Source of the DNA: Atherix ibis
Taxonomy: Eukaryota > Arthropoda > Insecta > Diptera > Athericidae
Assembly: GCA_958298945.1 (NCBI GenBank)
Contig: OY282605.1
Location: forward strand, 3,619,811-3,683,810
Reading direction: 5' to 3'
Length of the DNA stretch: 64,000 nt
Below, piece by piece: positions 1-11,300 of this stretch. How positions within the stretch are numbered: the first letter of the stretch is position 1; each line of letters opens with the position of its first letter. The notes beneath the pieces are model-generated. The model ran no database searches. It saw only the letters and a list, made by a program, of their open reading frames with translations, and was not told the origin of the DNA. The position numbers were made by a program, and so were the translations under genes.

Positions 1-2427
1 TTTTGCCTCTCTACCCCTTTTTGGATAAAAAATGTACCTTGTTTTGCCATGCTTCTTCCTCTTTCATTCTAACAATTATGCTAATAATATTACTCGCAGT
101 ATTCAGCCAAATGTGAACAATTACTTTTGGCTCTCACTCTCGTTCAGATACTCTTTCTTTCGACACTAGGTGTGTATATATATATGAGAATCGAACACTA
201 TCAAAGAGCACAGCTGGCTAACAAGTCGCCTAGTCAAAAAACACAATACAATTTGTAACAAAATGGATTCGTTGGTGTGCTGAGAGCAATTTGCCTGCAT
301 GTGTGCGCATATTTGACGCAACATATCGGGAGGGGGTGGTGGCAACAGTGGGCACTTATATTTGTTGGCATGAAAACATGGCGGCGTGTCTCAAGTTCAA
401 TGTCAAACGTGCGTTTTTGCGTTTATATACAAGTAACCTGGTTGAACGATTCACTTTTTCTTTAGTGCTCCACAGCGCGCATACGACCCATGCACACGTA
501 TTCACACATCCCCCACTCTTCGACAAAACACATTTGCTCAATTTGAACGGAATGCATTAACAATGTATACCGCGCACCGATCCAAACGAGCAAAACCAGA
601 ATAGTTTTCGTTTAGATACAAGTCCATTTTTCTATAATTTCACTACTTACTGACTATATAATAATACACTCGAAGTCAGATTCGGTTTCATTTTGTTTTT
701 GCGCCTTTTGCGTCTCCATTTTTTGTTATCGACTCGTTTTGTTTTATTGGTTCCTGTCACTCGGAAATTCTATTTTCATCAAAAATTCTCAATCCTTTAC
801 CGAATAAATCGTTTCAAGTATTTACTAAAATCCCTTTTACGATATTGTATCGCCTTTTATTTTGAAGAACTTTTATTTTCAATTTTCATAAATGCGCTGC
901 ACTTATGTTGGTCGATTTAACTAGATTTTTCCTGTATTTCAAAAAAAAAAAATTACCAACTGTCCATATTGAATGAACTATGACTGAACCTGCTGGGGTG
1001 GTTTACAGTAGCAAAATTTTATCAAACAATCAAAACTCGGTAAACAAAATAGAAAATGTCACCAAGCAAACATTTTTCTTGGATAAAACAGAAAATAAGC
1101 AGAATAAAAAAGTTTTTTTTTGAATTTTACTAGGATAGGGTGTTCGCATATTGCACAGAGCAGAGAATTTTTTGACATAGGCACAGGGGTGCAGAACGAA
1201 AGAGCGAAACAACGAAAATGCGAGCAAGTGCGGTGAATTTTAACATTTGCAACTATCGATTTATTCCTGTGTGCGCCATTCTGTGCTGAATTTACAGTGA
1301 ACGGGACCATATTGCTTACCGCCCGGCATCACTACATTCGCGTGTGCCGCATTTACATATGCAGGCGTGCGCATACAAACATATGCACTCTTATTTACAA
1401 TATTATCAAATTCGCTGTTTATTTGAATGAAACTTTATACGCGCTATTATAGTGGAACACCATCAGCTAGCTTTCGAAAGAAGATGACGCCTGACCATTT
1501 TTCCCACCTCACTTTTCATATTTTTCCTACTTCAACAACTTTTCTTACTTTTCAACCACTTTAACCTATTTCAAGCTCGTCTCCTCTGTTAGCTTTCTTT
1601 GAAATGTTACACAAATTCACGTTCACTTTCATTTTGTGTCCTATTTCTTCCTTTACCCCTTTCCATCAACGAAGTTCGAAACATTTTTTCTTATTTTAAA
1701 TGCTTTTATTATTATTTTTCGGTTTTTGTTTTCTTCCTGTTTTTCTATAGTTTTCTGCAATTTTCTCTCTCATTTTATGCATTCTTCTTGTTTATATATT
1801 TTAATGGTCTTTTGACAAATCGTTTTTTTTTTGCATTTTTAGCTCCGTGTCGCCATTTGTAAAATGGACAATTTAACATTTAAAATTTGTTCTATTTTAA
1901 CTAATTCATTTTTCTTTCAATATTTTTCTAATATCATCGCCATGATGCGTAATTAAATTGTGGAAAAAAATTTTAAATTTCTTTTATGAAAATTTTTTTT
2001 TACTAATTTTGATCATTTTTCACTTTTTCAAAACCAAAAAAATTTTATGCACAAGCCACAGCAATTTTAGAAAAGGTCTGACCCAGATGGCGCTAATGTC
2101 GTCGAGTGAAGGTTAAAAAAGATAGTCGTGCAGTTTTTTTTTTTTAAATAGAGACCCTAAAAACATGAACATGGAAAAGTTTCATTTTATATTTTAAAAA
2201 AATTCAAAAAGTCCCCTTAAGCGATTGAAAAATAACCTTTTAGGAATAAATAAATCTTCTTATTATATAAATGTTTTTAAAAATATCTTTTAATATAGTA
2301 TTAGTGATTTCTAATCAACTTTATTATATTTTATTATAAAAAATAATATGATTTCTTTAAAAGCGTTAGTAGAAAAATATTTATTTTTCTATTGTTTTAT
2401 AATTAAGCTTTTTAGAAGAAAAAAAAG
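1..2427. other. Intergenic or intronic AT-rich DNA, no gene recognised
   Basis: Short open frames occur here, but none has coding-like composition, a domain I know, or flanking splice signals that join into a model. The first 600 bases and 1140-1400 are less AT-rich than the rest and could be regulatory DNA of a gene outside the window; this is a guess from composition only. Poly-T and poly-A runs dominate 1680-2430. Confidence 0.5.
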
Positions 2428-3085
2428 TTTTAAATTTAATTTTTTTATTAACTAAAGAAGCTATTTTCCATGCTTGTTTTCTTGCTTCCTACGATACTGG
2501 CTGCGGTGATAGAAATTACGATACTGCTTGGTTCGCTGCTAATTTTCAAGCTAAATTTCATAAATAGAACCGGTAGAATTTTCAAAAAAAAGGTTTCAAT
2601 TTAATTTTTTTATTAACTAAAGAAGCTATTTTCCCTGCTTGTTTTCTTGCTTGCTACCGTGCTGACTGCGGTGCTAAAAATTACGTAACTGCTTGGTCCC
2701 CTGCTAATTTTCAAGCTAAATTTCATAAATAGAACCGGTAGAATTTTCGAAATAAAAAAGTTTTAAATTTAATTTTTTTATTAACTAAAGACGCTATTTT
2801 CCATGCTTGTTTTCTTGCTTCCCACCATCCTGGCTACGGTGTTAGAAATTACGACACTGCTCGGTTCGTTGCTAATTTTCAAGCTAGATTTCATAAATAT
2901 GTTAGAGCCGATAAAATTTTCGAAAAACGGTTTTCAATTTATTTTATATTAATTAAAACCCGCTTCACAGGACGCTATTTTTTCTGCTTGTTTTCTTGCT
3001 TGCTTCCGTGCTGGCGACGGTGCTAGAAATTACGTCGCTGCTTGGTTCGATGCTAATTTTCAAGCTAGTTTTCATAAATAGTGCT
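2428..3085. repeat. Tandem repeat, about 165-bp unit, four diverged copies
   Basis: Four head-to-tail copies are visible, anchored by the motif CTATTTTCC or CTATTTTTTC at about 2461, 2626, 2794 and 2975 (spacings 165, 168 and 181). Each unit holds GCTTGTTTTCTTGCTT, a CTG-rich middle (for example CTGCTTGGTTC) and AATTTTCAAGCTA. The last copy is the most diverged. A related stretch in opposite orientation lies at about 3425-3562. Confidence 0.85.
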
Positions 3086-4918
3086 AGTTTTAATGAGAAC
3101 CGATGCAAAAACATTATCTTGTCCTGTGATCTGCATGTTGTGATCATCCGGCATTAATACGCAAAGTCAGCAATAATCGCGATAGCTTTTGTTTTTGTAA
3201 GAACATTGATATCATTGAAAATTGATATCTTTTATTAAAATGAGAATTACGATTTTATTGACTATTGAAAATTATAGCAACTTTTGCGCCTTGATCGTAT
3301 TAGAATAATTAATAAATCAGAGTAGTTATCTTCAGTTCATGGTTGAGATAATTCTGTTGAATTTTTTTTTTTTTGGTTAAATGTGGTTAGTTTAAATATT
3401 CAAACTGTCAATGCGCAAACATCAAAACTAGCTACAAATCCAACTTGAAAGCAAGATCTAGTGAAGCGAATACGCATAAAAACCAGCAACAAAAACAAGC
3501 GCCGCATCCAGCTTGAAAACTAGCAGCAAATGTAGCAGGCAAACAAGCAGGAAAAATAGCGTTTTTAGAAAAAAAAATGATCTTTAATAATGGAATAAAA
3601 CAATCCTTGAACATCATTGAAGTGGTAAACATTTTTGAATATAAAAAAACATAAAATTAAAAATAAAATTGGAAATTATTATAAAAAATATAAAAAATTA
3701 TTGTTTTGAGCTGAGGAATTGAAAATCATATAAGTTTATCGAATAATTTTGTATAAAAAATCTTAATGCTATTTTGTCTTTTAAGTAAAAGGAATAAGAA
3801 GTTAATTGACTACATCAATATCGAAATTCTAATTTTATTCTCTATAAACTCCAAATAGTTTATTATACAGGTTTACCGGATAGACACACTTTTTGTTTAA
3901 ATTATTTATACCAAAAGAAAGCATAATAACCTGCCCCAAAACAAATATTTGTTTTTCGAATCAGGGTTTATTTAAAAATCTCTTTTTTAAATTCCTTAAA
4001 TTTTAATTTATATTAATAAATTATAAACTAAAATAATTATAGTTAGAATTAAAAATAGCTAATATTACTGAAAGCATTAAAATAGAACTAAAAACAATAA
4101 ATATTAATTAATGAACAGTTGAAATTTCGATAAGATCGCATATTAGTATGCAGATCGCATCGTATCGTATGGCGTCGTATCGCAACGTATCGTATCGTAT
4201 CGTAAACGAGTACCGGTTTTCAATCAAAACTGAAGACAAAGAAGTTAAAACAGAGTGAAAGCAACAACAAAAAAAGAGAAGAAAACCAATACGACATGTC
4301 CATTAGTGGTAGGAGGGCGAAAGAAATGAAATATATTCGAATTCGATGCTTCTCCGCTCCGTACAACAAAAACTCTTCAATGAATTGTGAATCGAAACCA
4401 AACCAAAGAAAATAAATATCCACCAATATTAAGACACTCAGAGTGGTATGAGATTCTTTTAATAAAAGTCAAAGAAAAAAGGAGCACAAACGGAGGTTAC
4501 GTACTCGTAGATTGCAGCCTAAGTAGTGGACAAAGAGTGATATCGGAGCAGTAGAAAAAAAAACACCAAAAAAACTATTTAGGGACGTAACCAAACAAAT
4601 TTTAAAAATACTTTTTTTTTTTTGGATAAGAATTTCCTGCATACAAACACGGCGCGCAGTATGATGCTTAAATATTCGAAAATGAACATCAATGACTCAT
4701 CATCGTCATCATCGTCGTCGCATTGGTGAATTTTATAAATTTTTCGAAAAGGTCGAAATTCGAATGCATAACATTCTCTAAAAAAAAAAAAACCTATTCT
4801 TCCCAATTTGTTACCAATTTTTTTTCTCAGAAAATAACTCAAAAGATGCACAAAAAAAAATCCAAAAATAATTATAGAGAAAAAACAAAAAGCCACTTTT
4901 TTTATCTTTGAAAACGTA
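3086..4918. other. Intergenic AT-rich DNA with an inverted relative of the upstream repeat
   Basis: Positions 3425-3562, read on the minus strand, again show CTATTTTTCCTGCTTGTTT and TTTTCAAGCTGG, so this block is an inverted, diverged copy of the 2428-3085 unit and forms a potential foldback across about 340 bases. The rest is A/T-rich with no recognised gene. A short GTCATCATCGTCGTCG stretch near 4700 gives an artefactual poly-Asp frame on the minus strand. Confidence 0.5.
4140..4206. repeat. CGTAT pentamer microsatellite
   Basis: Repeated CGTAT/CGCAT pentamers run through this stretch (ATCGTATCGTAT type), with a few substitutions. This is simple-sequence DNA with no coding meaning visible. 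Confidence 0.85.
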
Positions 4919-5437
4919 CACTGTAGGCCAAAAGTATGCAAACACTTTGGTTTTAAAGGAGAAAGTTAAATTGAAGTTGGAGGAAAATAATGTGACAAAG
5001 CGAAAAACGTATTTATCTCTTTTTAAAACTATATTAATGGAAGAAATTATTTTTTTATATATTAATTATTATCAAATTAAAAATAAAATATTAAAAAAAA
5101 TGGCCAAATTCCTTTTTCTTTGCGTTTAATGATAGCTTGTGCAATTCCTGCAGCATTTTTTCTTCAGCATTGGGACACAAGTAGATTCTTCTTTTAGACC
5201 CTAAGATCTGGGAATATTGACTCATCCGTCTAAAGTAATTTTTTTTAGTTCGCAGCAGATGGAATAAAAACCTAATTCAATGTTTTTATTTATTTTGAGG
5301 GCCATTTCCTTACTAACAAACGTCCAAATAAAACACCACCCTTCAAACAACTTTTAAACATTGTTATAGGCACTGATTTGGCAAGTGATTTTCAGATGCT
5401 ATAAATTTTATATGCCTTATGATACTTGCTAAACTAC

Positions 5438-5915
5438 AGGGTGATCCAACATCAGTTTCCAATTTTTTTTTTTTTAAATTTTTTTCAAGGAAATCTTTGG
5501 ATTTTTTATTAATAATCGAACGTTTGATGTATTTTATTTATTATGAAAAATAGTATCAATTAAATGGGCGCTTTTAGAGCTTCTACAGCTGCCGATCCTT
5601 TTGAGGTAATTTTCTATGACTTTTTCGTACATTTTGGGCGGTATCTCGGCTATAACCTGTGCGTGTTTTGGTTTTTAGATGGTACAATATTTCGGATTTA
5701 TCGGTGTAGACATGACGTTTAATGTAACTCTACGAAAAAAATCCAATGGCGTTTAATCACATACCACCTGCAATTATCGCATACCACATGTCTTTCACCA
5801 ATGATAATTGGTTATCATGTTACAGTTCGACCTTCATCGTATTATGCGCAAAACAGTCACTTTTCGGGTACGTACTGGTCTTTCGTGAATCACATGAGGA
5901 TTGATTTGTGAAAGA
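5438..5915 (-). mobile_element. DD41D-type Tc1/mariner fragment, 3' part
   Basis: On the minus strand the frame reads NPHVIHERPVRTRKVTV (about 5910-5860). After frameshifts and a deletion it continues with IAEIPPKMYEKVIENYLKRI (about 5660-5600). These match the same parts of the DD41D-like element at 59746-60550, whose sequence there is NPQIIHEHPLHSPKLTV. The region with the second and third catalytic acids is missing. The left edge at about 5438 begins ACAGGGTGATCC, possibly the element terminus. Confidence 0.55.
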
Positions 5916-6245
5916 ACAAAAATTGGCTTTTGCACCATGATAACGACCCTGTTCACGCATCGTGGCTTGAGCAGCAAAAATTGGCTTTTGCAGCCACCGT
6001 ATTCCCCAGATCTGGCCCCCTGTGACTTTTTCTTATTCCCGAAACAAATTCTTTGATCCATTTTTTAGAATTGGCAAAAATCAAAGACGAGCCAAAACAC
6101 GTGCAAGCAAAGCAGCAAAAATTAACTGAACATTCAAAATGGCCGAACTTGTCGGCATAAGTAGGAGACATGAGTACCAATATAACGCCACAAAAAAATC
6201 GAATATACGTAACCCACGGAAATTCAAAATGCAACTGACCGTAAT
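5916..6245. mobile_element. Rearranged mariner fragment, C-terminal coding piece joined to an inverted 5' end
   Basis: Positions 5916-6060 read on the plus strand encode part of a mariner transposase, including a degenerate DNDPVHAS (family: DNAPAH) and PDLAPCDFFLF with the third catalytic Asp. From about 6070 to 6245 the sequence is the element's 5' end in the opposite orientation (GACGAGCCAAAACACGTGC, then AAATGGCCGAACTTGTCGGC). The same 5' end is found at 16745, 31565, 41437 and 53440. The fragment is inserted in the Tc1-like element. Confidence 0.6.
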
Positions 6246-6377
6246 CTTTCCGTAAATTTCGTTACATAGTTGCAAACTAACATTTAATCGTAATCTTTGA
6301 ACACACCTAATTATAAACAGTAGTTCGATTTACAGTGCCGCCAACAGAAAAACTCGAATTGAATTGCCTTTAGTAAT

Positions 6378-6563
6378 TTAAGGCCTGACAGATCGTGCTA
6401 AGCTCCGATGACTTCCGTACTGATTATAGCGTTCGATAGTTCTATGAACGGAACTCTTCGAAATTTTATACTTACCATCTATAAAACGCTCCGATTTAAC
6501 ATCGTTCAACAAAGAAACAATAGCAGACCGTAATTGAACATTAATTTTACAAAGTTTTTCCAT
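6378..6563 (-). pseudogene. Tc1-like transposase, N-terminal HTH fragment
   Basis: The 61-residue frame starts with ATG at 6563 and contains LRSAIVSLL followed by KISKSSVHRTIERYNQYGS, which fits the paired-like helix-turn-helix at the start of Tc1 transposases (Leu-Arg-x-x-Ile and Ile-Ser-x-Ser-x-Val). It stops shortly after SVRP, where a Gly-Arg-Pro linker is expected. The rest of the protein is displaced by nested insertions and stops. It sits just inside the right inverted repeat of the host element, as expected for the start of a minus-strand transposase. Confidence 0.65.
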
Positions 6564-6934
6564 GTTTTCAGTAAATTTTTTGTCAAAGATTAAGAAAACA
6601 GGATCAAATTAATCCTTCTATATTTATGCAGGATAATATTTAAACATAGAAAGATATCGAAATATTTGAACTTTCCGATAACAACATTATAAAAATTTAA
6701 TATTTATTCTTTCCTGCTACAAATTGTACTTGGCCTGTTACGGCACAAAAAAGGGACATGAATGAAAATTACAAATTCTTTTTTTTTTAAATATTTTGAT
6801 AGCATTTAATTATTTTAATTTACATCCAAACTAAAAATATGAGTTTTAGATTTATTAAGATTCTAACCAATAATTTCTAGAGAATATATGTTATTGTCCT
6901 CAGATGGTCGCATACTTTTGGCCTGCAATGCATA

Positions 6935-8039
6935 ATGTTCTTCCCAATCGACATTAATTTTTAAATCTTTTTCGAAATTACTCCTGTTACGTCATTCGAT
7001 TATTGCACTTGCGAATTTCTTGTTTTTGCTAAGTACGATTTTTTTAACTTAACTTTTAAGAATATTCCAAACTTTTTTTTTCTCAATTATTAACTCGAAA
7101 AAATAAAAAAAAATTTTTTTTATATAACCGAGAGATTTTCTTATACAATTTATTATATATGTCGAGAGAAGAAAAAAAAACCCTCCGCCAGATCACCCAC
7201 AAAATTATGTTTTAATCCGTTTAGAAAGAAAATTTAGGAAAAAGAGCAATTTCAAAAACCAGTCAGGTGAGTGGTTTTACGACTCGATTACATGTAATAA
7301 TTGTACAACCTGAAATCGAACCCAATTTTATTACGTTTTTGAATTTTATTCTCTTTAATATTTATTTTAATTTATGTTAATTGAAGTTTTTCCCACATTT
7401 TATTTACTTAATTTAGGGGGAAAAAAACACTAACCGTGAATAAAAAAAAATTCGCGTACGATCAACTGTCACCAAATGAATAAACAAAAAATCGACAGAC
7501 TAATGAGTAGTAGACAAAAAGAAGAATTTTTTTTCTTCTAAATAAAACTAATAAAAAATATATGACAAAAAAAAGGAAACATTTACGTAAAAAAGAAGCA
7601 AACTCTAGGAGGGGGGCACAGGTCCATCCAGTTGAGGTAAATTCTAGACCAGTCTGGCGTCTGGTCTTGACCATTTGGGATCAATATTTCTGTTCACAAA
7701 ATTTTATTTTATTCATTCATTTTTTAATTATATGCAAATAGTTTTTTTTTTGTATAAATCAAAAATTATTGGTGTTTTTTTTGGAATTTTTTTCATATTT
7801 CCTTGAACTGATAAATGTCTTTGACACGGATCCAATTTCAACCAATTTCTTATTATTGACGAAAACAAAAATGAAAATAAAAATTATACAAAAAAAAAGA
7901 AGGAGAAAATATTTAAAAAGAGGGTGGAATCAACACACGTTATCAAATTGGCTCTAATTTGGTTTTTTGCAGCTTAAAATTTTTATGAAATTATGATAAG
8001 CGATTGCAGTTAATAGTCTTGCCTTACGTAATGAGAAGA
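6935..8039. other. AT-rich intergenic DNA, nothing recognised
   Basis: Long A and T runs, no convincing coding frame and no repeats that I could relate to other parts of the window. Confidence 0.5.
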
Positions 8040-10990
8040 GATTTTTTCTAAAAAAAAATAAATGTAACAAAAAAGAAATAATTTTATTTATACCAAATAG
8101 TTACGATTTCAATAATTCATATCATTTAAAAAATATATATTCAATAAATTTTTTAGTTATTTTCAGAGCACAATAAATTTTTGAACTACTTTTAAAAGCT
8201 TACAAAACACTAATAAGAGTTTTCAAAAAACTTTTTAGACAATTTTATAAGAATTTTCAGACACGTTTGTTTTCAGAAATTTTTTTAAGAATCTACAGAA
8301 ATTTTTATAAAAGTCTCCAGAAATTTTTATTAGAGTTTTCAAAATGTTTATGTTTTCAGCATTTTTTTAGTCTTCAGAAATTTTTATGAAAGTTTTCAGA
8401 AATTATAAGAGTTTTCAAAAATTTTTATAATAGTTTTCAGACATGCTTGTTTGCAGAAATTTTTACAAGAGCCTACAGAAATTGTTATGAGTTTTCAAAA
8501 AAATTATGAGAGTTTTCAATAAAACTTTTAAAAAAAAATGTAACAAAAAAGAAATAAATTTATTTATACCAAATAGTTACGATTTCAATATATACTATAT
8601 TCAATAAATTTTTTAGTTATTTTCAGAGCACAATAAATTTTTGAACATCTTTTAAAAGCTTGCAAAACACTAATAAGAGTTTTCAAAAAACTTTTCCGAC
8701 AATTTTATAAGAGTTTTCAGGTACGTTTGTTTTCAGAAATTTTTACCAGAGCCTACAGAAATGTTTATAAAAGTTTTTAGAAATTTTTAAAAGAGTTGTC
8801 AGAAATTTTTATGAGTTTTAAAAAACTTTTAATTTTTATAAATTTTCAAATTTTTTTTTGTTTTCAGAAATTTTTATAAATTTTCAGATTTTTTTTTGAG
8901 TTTTCAGAAATATTTATACGAGTTTTCAGACATGCTTGTTTTCAGAAATTTTTATAAAAGCCTACAGAAATTTTTAAAAGAGTTGTTAGAAATTTTTATG
9001 AGTTTTAAAAAATTTTTAATTTTTATAAATTTTCAAATTTTTTTTTGTTTTCAGAAATTTTTATAAATTTTCTGATTTTTTTTTGAGTTTTCAAAGAATT
9101 TTTTAAGAGTTTTCAGACATGCTTGTTTTCAGAAATTTTTATAAAAGCCTACAGAAATTTTTAAAAGAGTTGTTAGAAATTTTTATGATTTTTAAAAAAT
9201 TTTTAATTTTTATAAATTTTCAAATTTTTTTTTGTTTTCAGAAATTTTTATAAATTTTCAGATTTTTTTTTGAGTTTTCAAAGAATTTTATAAGAGTTTT
9301 CAGACACGTTTGTTTTCAGATATTTTTATAATAGCCTACAGAAGTTTTTATAAGAATTTTCAAAAATGTTTATAAGTTTTCAAAATTTTTATAGTCCAAA
9401 CATTTTTATAAATTTTCAGATTTTTTTTTGAGTTTTCAGAAAATTTTATACGAGTTTTCAGCATGCTTGTTTTCAGAAATTTTTATAAAAGCCTACAGAA
9501 ATTTTTATAAGAGTTGTCAGTTTTTTTATACAATAAGTTTTCAGAAATGAAATTTTTATAAGACTTCAGAAATTTTTATAAGAATTTTCAGCAATTTTTA
9601 TACGAGTTTTCAGAATTTTTCAATAAAAGCCTACAGAAATGTTTATAAGAGTTGTCAGAAATTTTTATAAGAGTTTTCAAAAACTTTTAATTTTTATATC
9701 AGATTTTTTTTTGTTTTCAGAAATTTTTATAAATTTTCAGAATTTTTTTTTGAGTTTTCAGACATGCTTGTTTTCAGAAATTTTTATAAAAGCCTACAGA
9801 AATGTTTATAAGAGTTGTCAGATATGTTTATAAGTTTTCAAAATTTTTTTAGTCTTCAGAAACTTTTACAAATTTTCAGATTTTTTTTTTGAGTTTTCAG
9901 AAAATTTTATACGAGTTTTCAGCATGCTTGTTTTCAGAAATTTTTTATAAAAGCCTACAGAAATTTTTATAAAAGTTGTCAGTTTTTTTATAAGTTTTCA
10001 GAAATTTTTATAAGTCTCAGAAATTTTTATAAACATTTTCAGAAATGTTTGTTTTCAAAATTTTTTTAGTCTTCAGAAATTTTTATACAATTTCAGATTT
10101 TTTTTTGAGTTTTCAGAAATTTTTTGAAGTTTTCAGAAATTTTCATAATAATCTACAGAAATTTTTATAAGAGTCTACAGAATTTTGTATAAGAGTTTTC
10201 TGAAATGTTTATAGGTTTTCAGAAATTTTTTTTTGTCTTCAGAAATTTTTTCTTTTAGAAATTCTTGTAAAAGTTTTTAGACATGTTTGTTTTTAGAAAT
10301 TTTTATAAGTTCAAAATTTATTAGTTTTATAAGATTTTTAGTAAGAAACACCATTTTAGAACACTTATCAAAAGATTTCAGAGCTCTTATAAAATATGAT
10401 TTATATATTATTTAAAAGTGAATGAATAAAAAAAAATTATGATCAGAAATACTGATCAAAATTGGTCAGACCAGAAACCACATTTTAGAAAACTTACCAA
10501 ACATTTCAGAGCATAATTTTTTTAGAAGTATTATGACAAATAGTATTTGTTTCTAAAATTTTGTTAGAGAACCAAAAATTTCTAGAAGTTTTTTCTGACA
10601 AACTGTCAGAGTTTCTATGATTTTTTTTAGAGAACAATAAATTTGTAGAAGAATTTTTCAGAGCAACAATCAATTTTTATAAATCTCTTTAGGCAGAATA
10701 ATGTTTTAGAAGACTTTATAGATATTTTCAGAGCATAATTAATATTATAAAAGTTTTTTAGGAATTTTCGAAGCGCAAAAATAATTTTTAAATAAAGTTT
10801 TTAGAAGACTTTTCAGAAATTTTCGGAATAACATATATTTTTTTAAAAGAGTTCTAAAGAATTTTCAAACAATTCCAAAAAAATTTCTAGAGCACAATAA
10901 TTTTTAATTGGATTTTTTGAAAAAATTCTAAAAAGCAGTTAATTTGAAAAGAGATTTTTAAGAATTTCCAGACTATTTTTAGGATAATTA
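8040..10990. repeat. Satellite-like array of a TTTTCAGAAATTTTTATAAG unit, about 2.9 kb
   Basis: The region is built from a degenerate unit of about 22 bp with core TTTTCAGAAATTTTTATAAG, repeated on the order of 100 times; it is dense to about 10320 and more diverged to 10990. Variants replace TTTTCAG with CTACAG or GTCAG. Larger duplications are superimposed. A block starting AATGTAACAAAAAAGAAATA recurs at 8061 and 8538. A block of about 186 bp marked by ACATGCTTGTTTTCAG recurs near 8930, 9117 and, changed to ACACGTTTG, 9302. Open frames inside are by-products of the repeat. Confidence 0.9.
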
Positions 10991-11049
10991 ACTTTTATAA
11001 GACTTTTTAGAATGGGCCACTTTTTCGATTTCTTGTTGTTGAAAATATT

Positions 11050-11300
11050 CATTCGACCTGAGTTTTGAATTCGTCGCCTCAAATGATCGAGTTTTCACAA
11101 TTTGAGGCGATGACACTATTCGAGCAAATCTCCATACAAGTTAAGCCATATTTAATGGACCCATCGAGCAAAACTATAATTTTAACAGGTTTTTTTCTGA
11201 AAGCTGTCATACAGCACGTTTTGCCATGGAGCAACAGTACACGCCACCAAAACGCGCTGAAATTGTTCAGCTGCACATTCAAAATCACCATTAATTGTGA
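11050..11300 (+). mobile_element. DD41D-type element fragment, 5' end and transposase start
   Basis: At 11225 the plus strand reads ATG then EQQYTPPKRAEIVQLHIQNH before a stop. This resembles the N-terminus of the DD41D-type transposases at 40190 (RLTPEQRLQIIEFYY) and 59860 (MERYTQEQRLQ). Upstream, GTCGCCTCAAA and TTTGAGGCGAT (about 11068-11112) form an imperfect inverted repeat. Nothing of the transposase body remains. Confidence 0.4.

Larger units (their letters stand above)
4920..6934 (-). mobile_element. Tc1-like DNA transposon, nested and degenerate
   Basis: The ends carry matching inverted repeats: CTGTAGGCCAAAAGTATGC at about 4921 and, on the opposite strand, CTGCAGGCCAAAAGTATGC-type sequence ending near 6934. 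The transposase lies on the minus strand. Its N-terminal HTH region is at 6378-6563, and a TDES motif typical of the first catalytic Asp of Tc1 transposases is readable near 5225-5240. No recognisable second and third catalytic region follows. The middle (about 5440-6245) is filled by two pieces of unrelated elements, a DD41D-type fragment and a mariner fragment. The element therefore received insertions and cannot be autonomous. Confidence 0.7.

Noticed and set aside
4579..4941. 120-residue minus-strand frame with a seven-Asp run
   Set aside because: The Asp run comes from a short GTC/ATC repeat; the rest is translated poly-A/T and shows no domain.
9639..9833. Open frame rich in Phe, Ile and Lys
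   Set aside because: It lies wholly in the TTTTCAG satellite; its residues repeat with the DNA unit, so it is not a gene.
8040..10990. CRISPR-like array
   Set aside because: Units are contiguous and degenerate with no unique spacers; this is a satellite in a eukaryotic genome.
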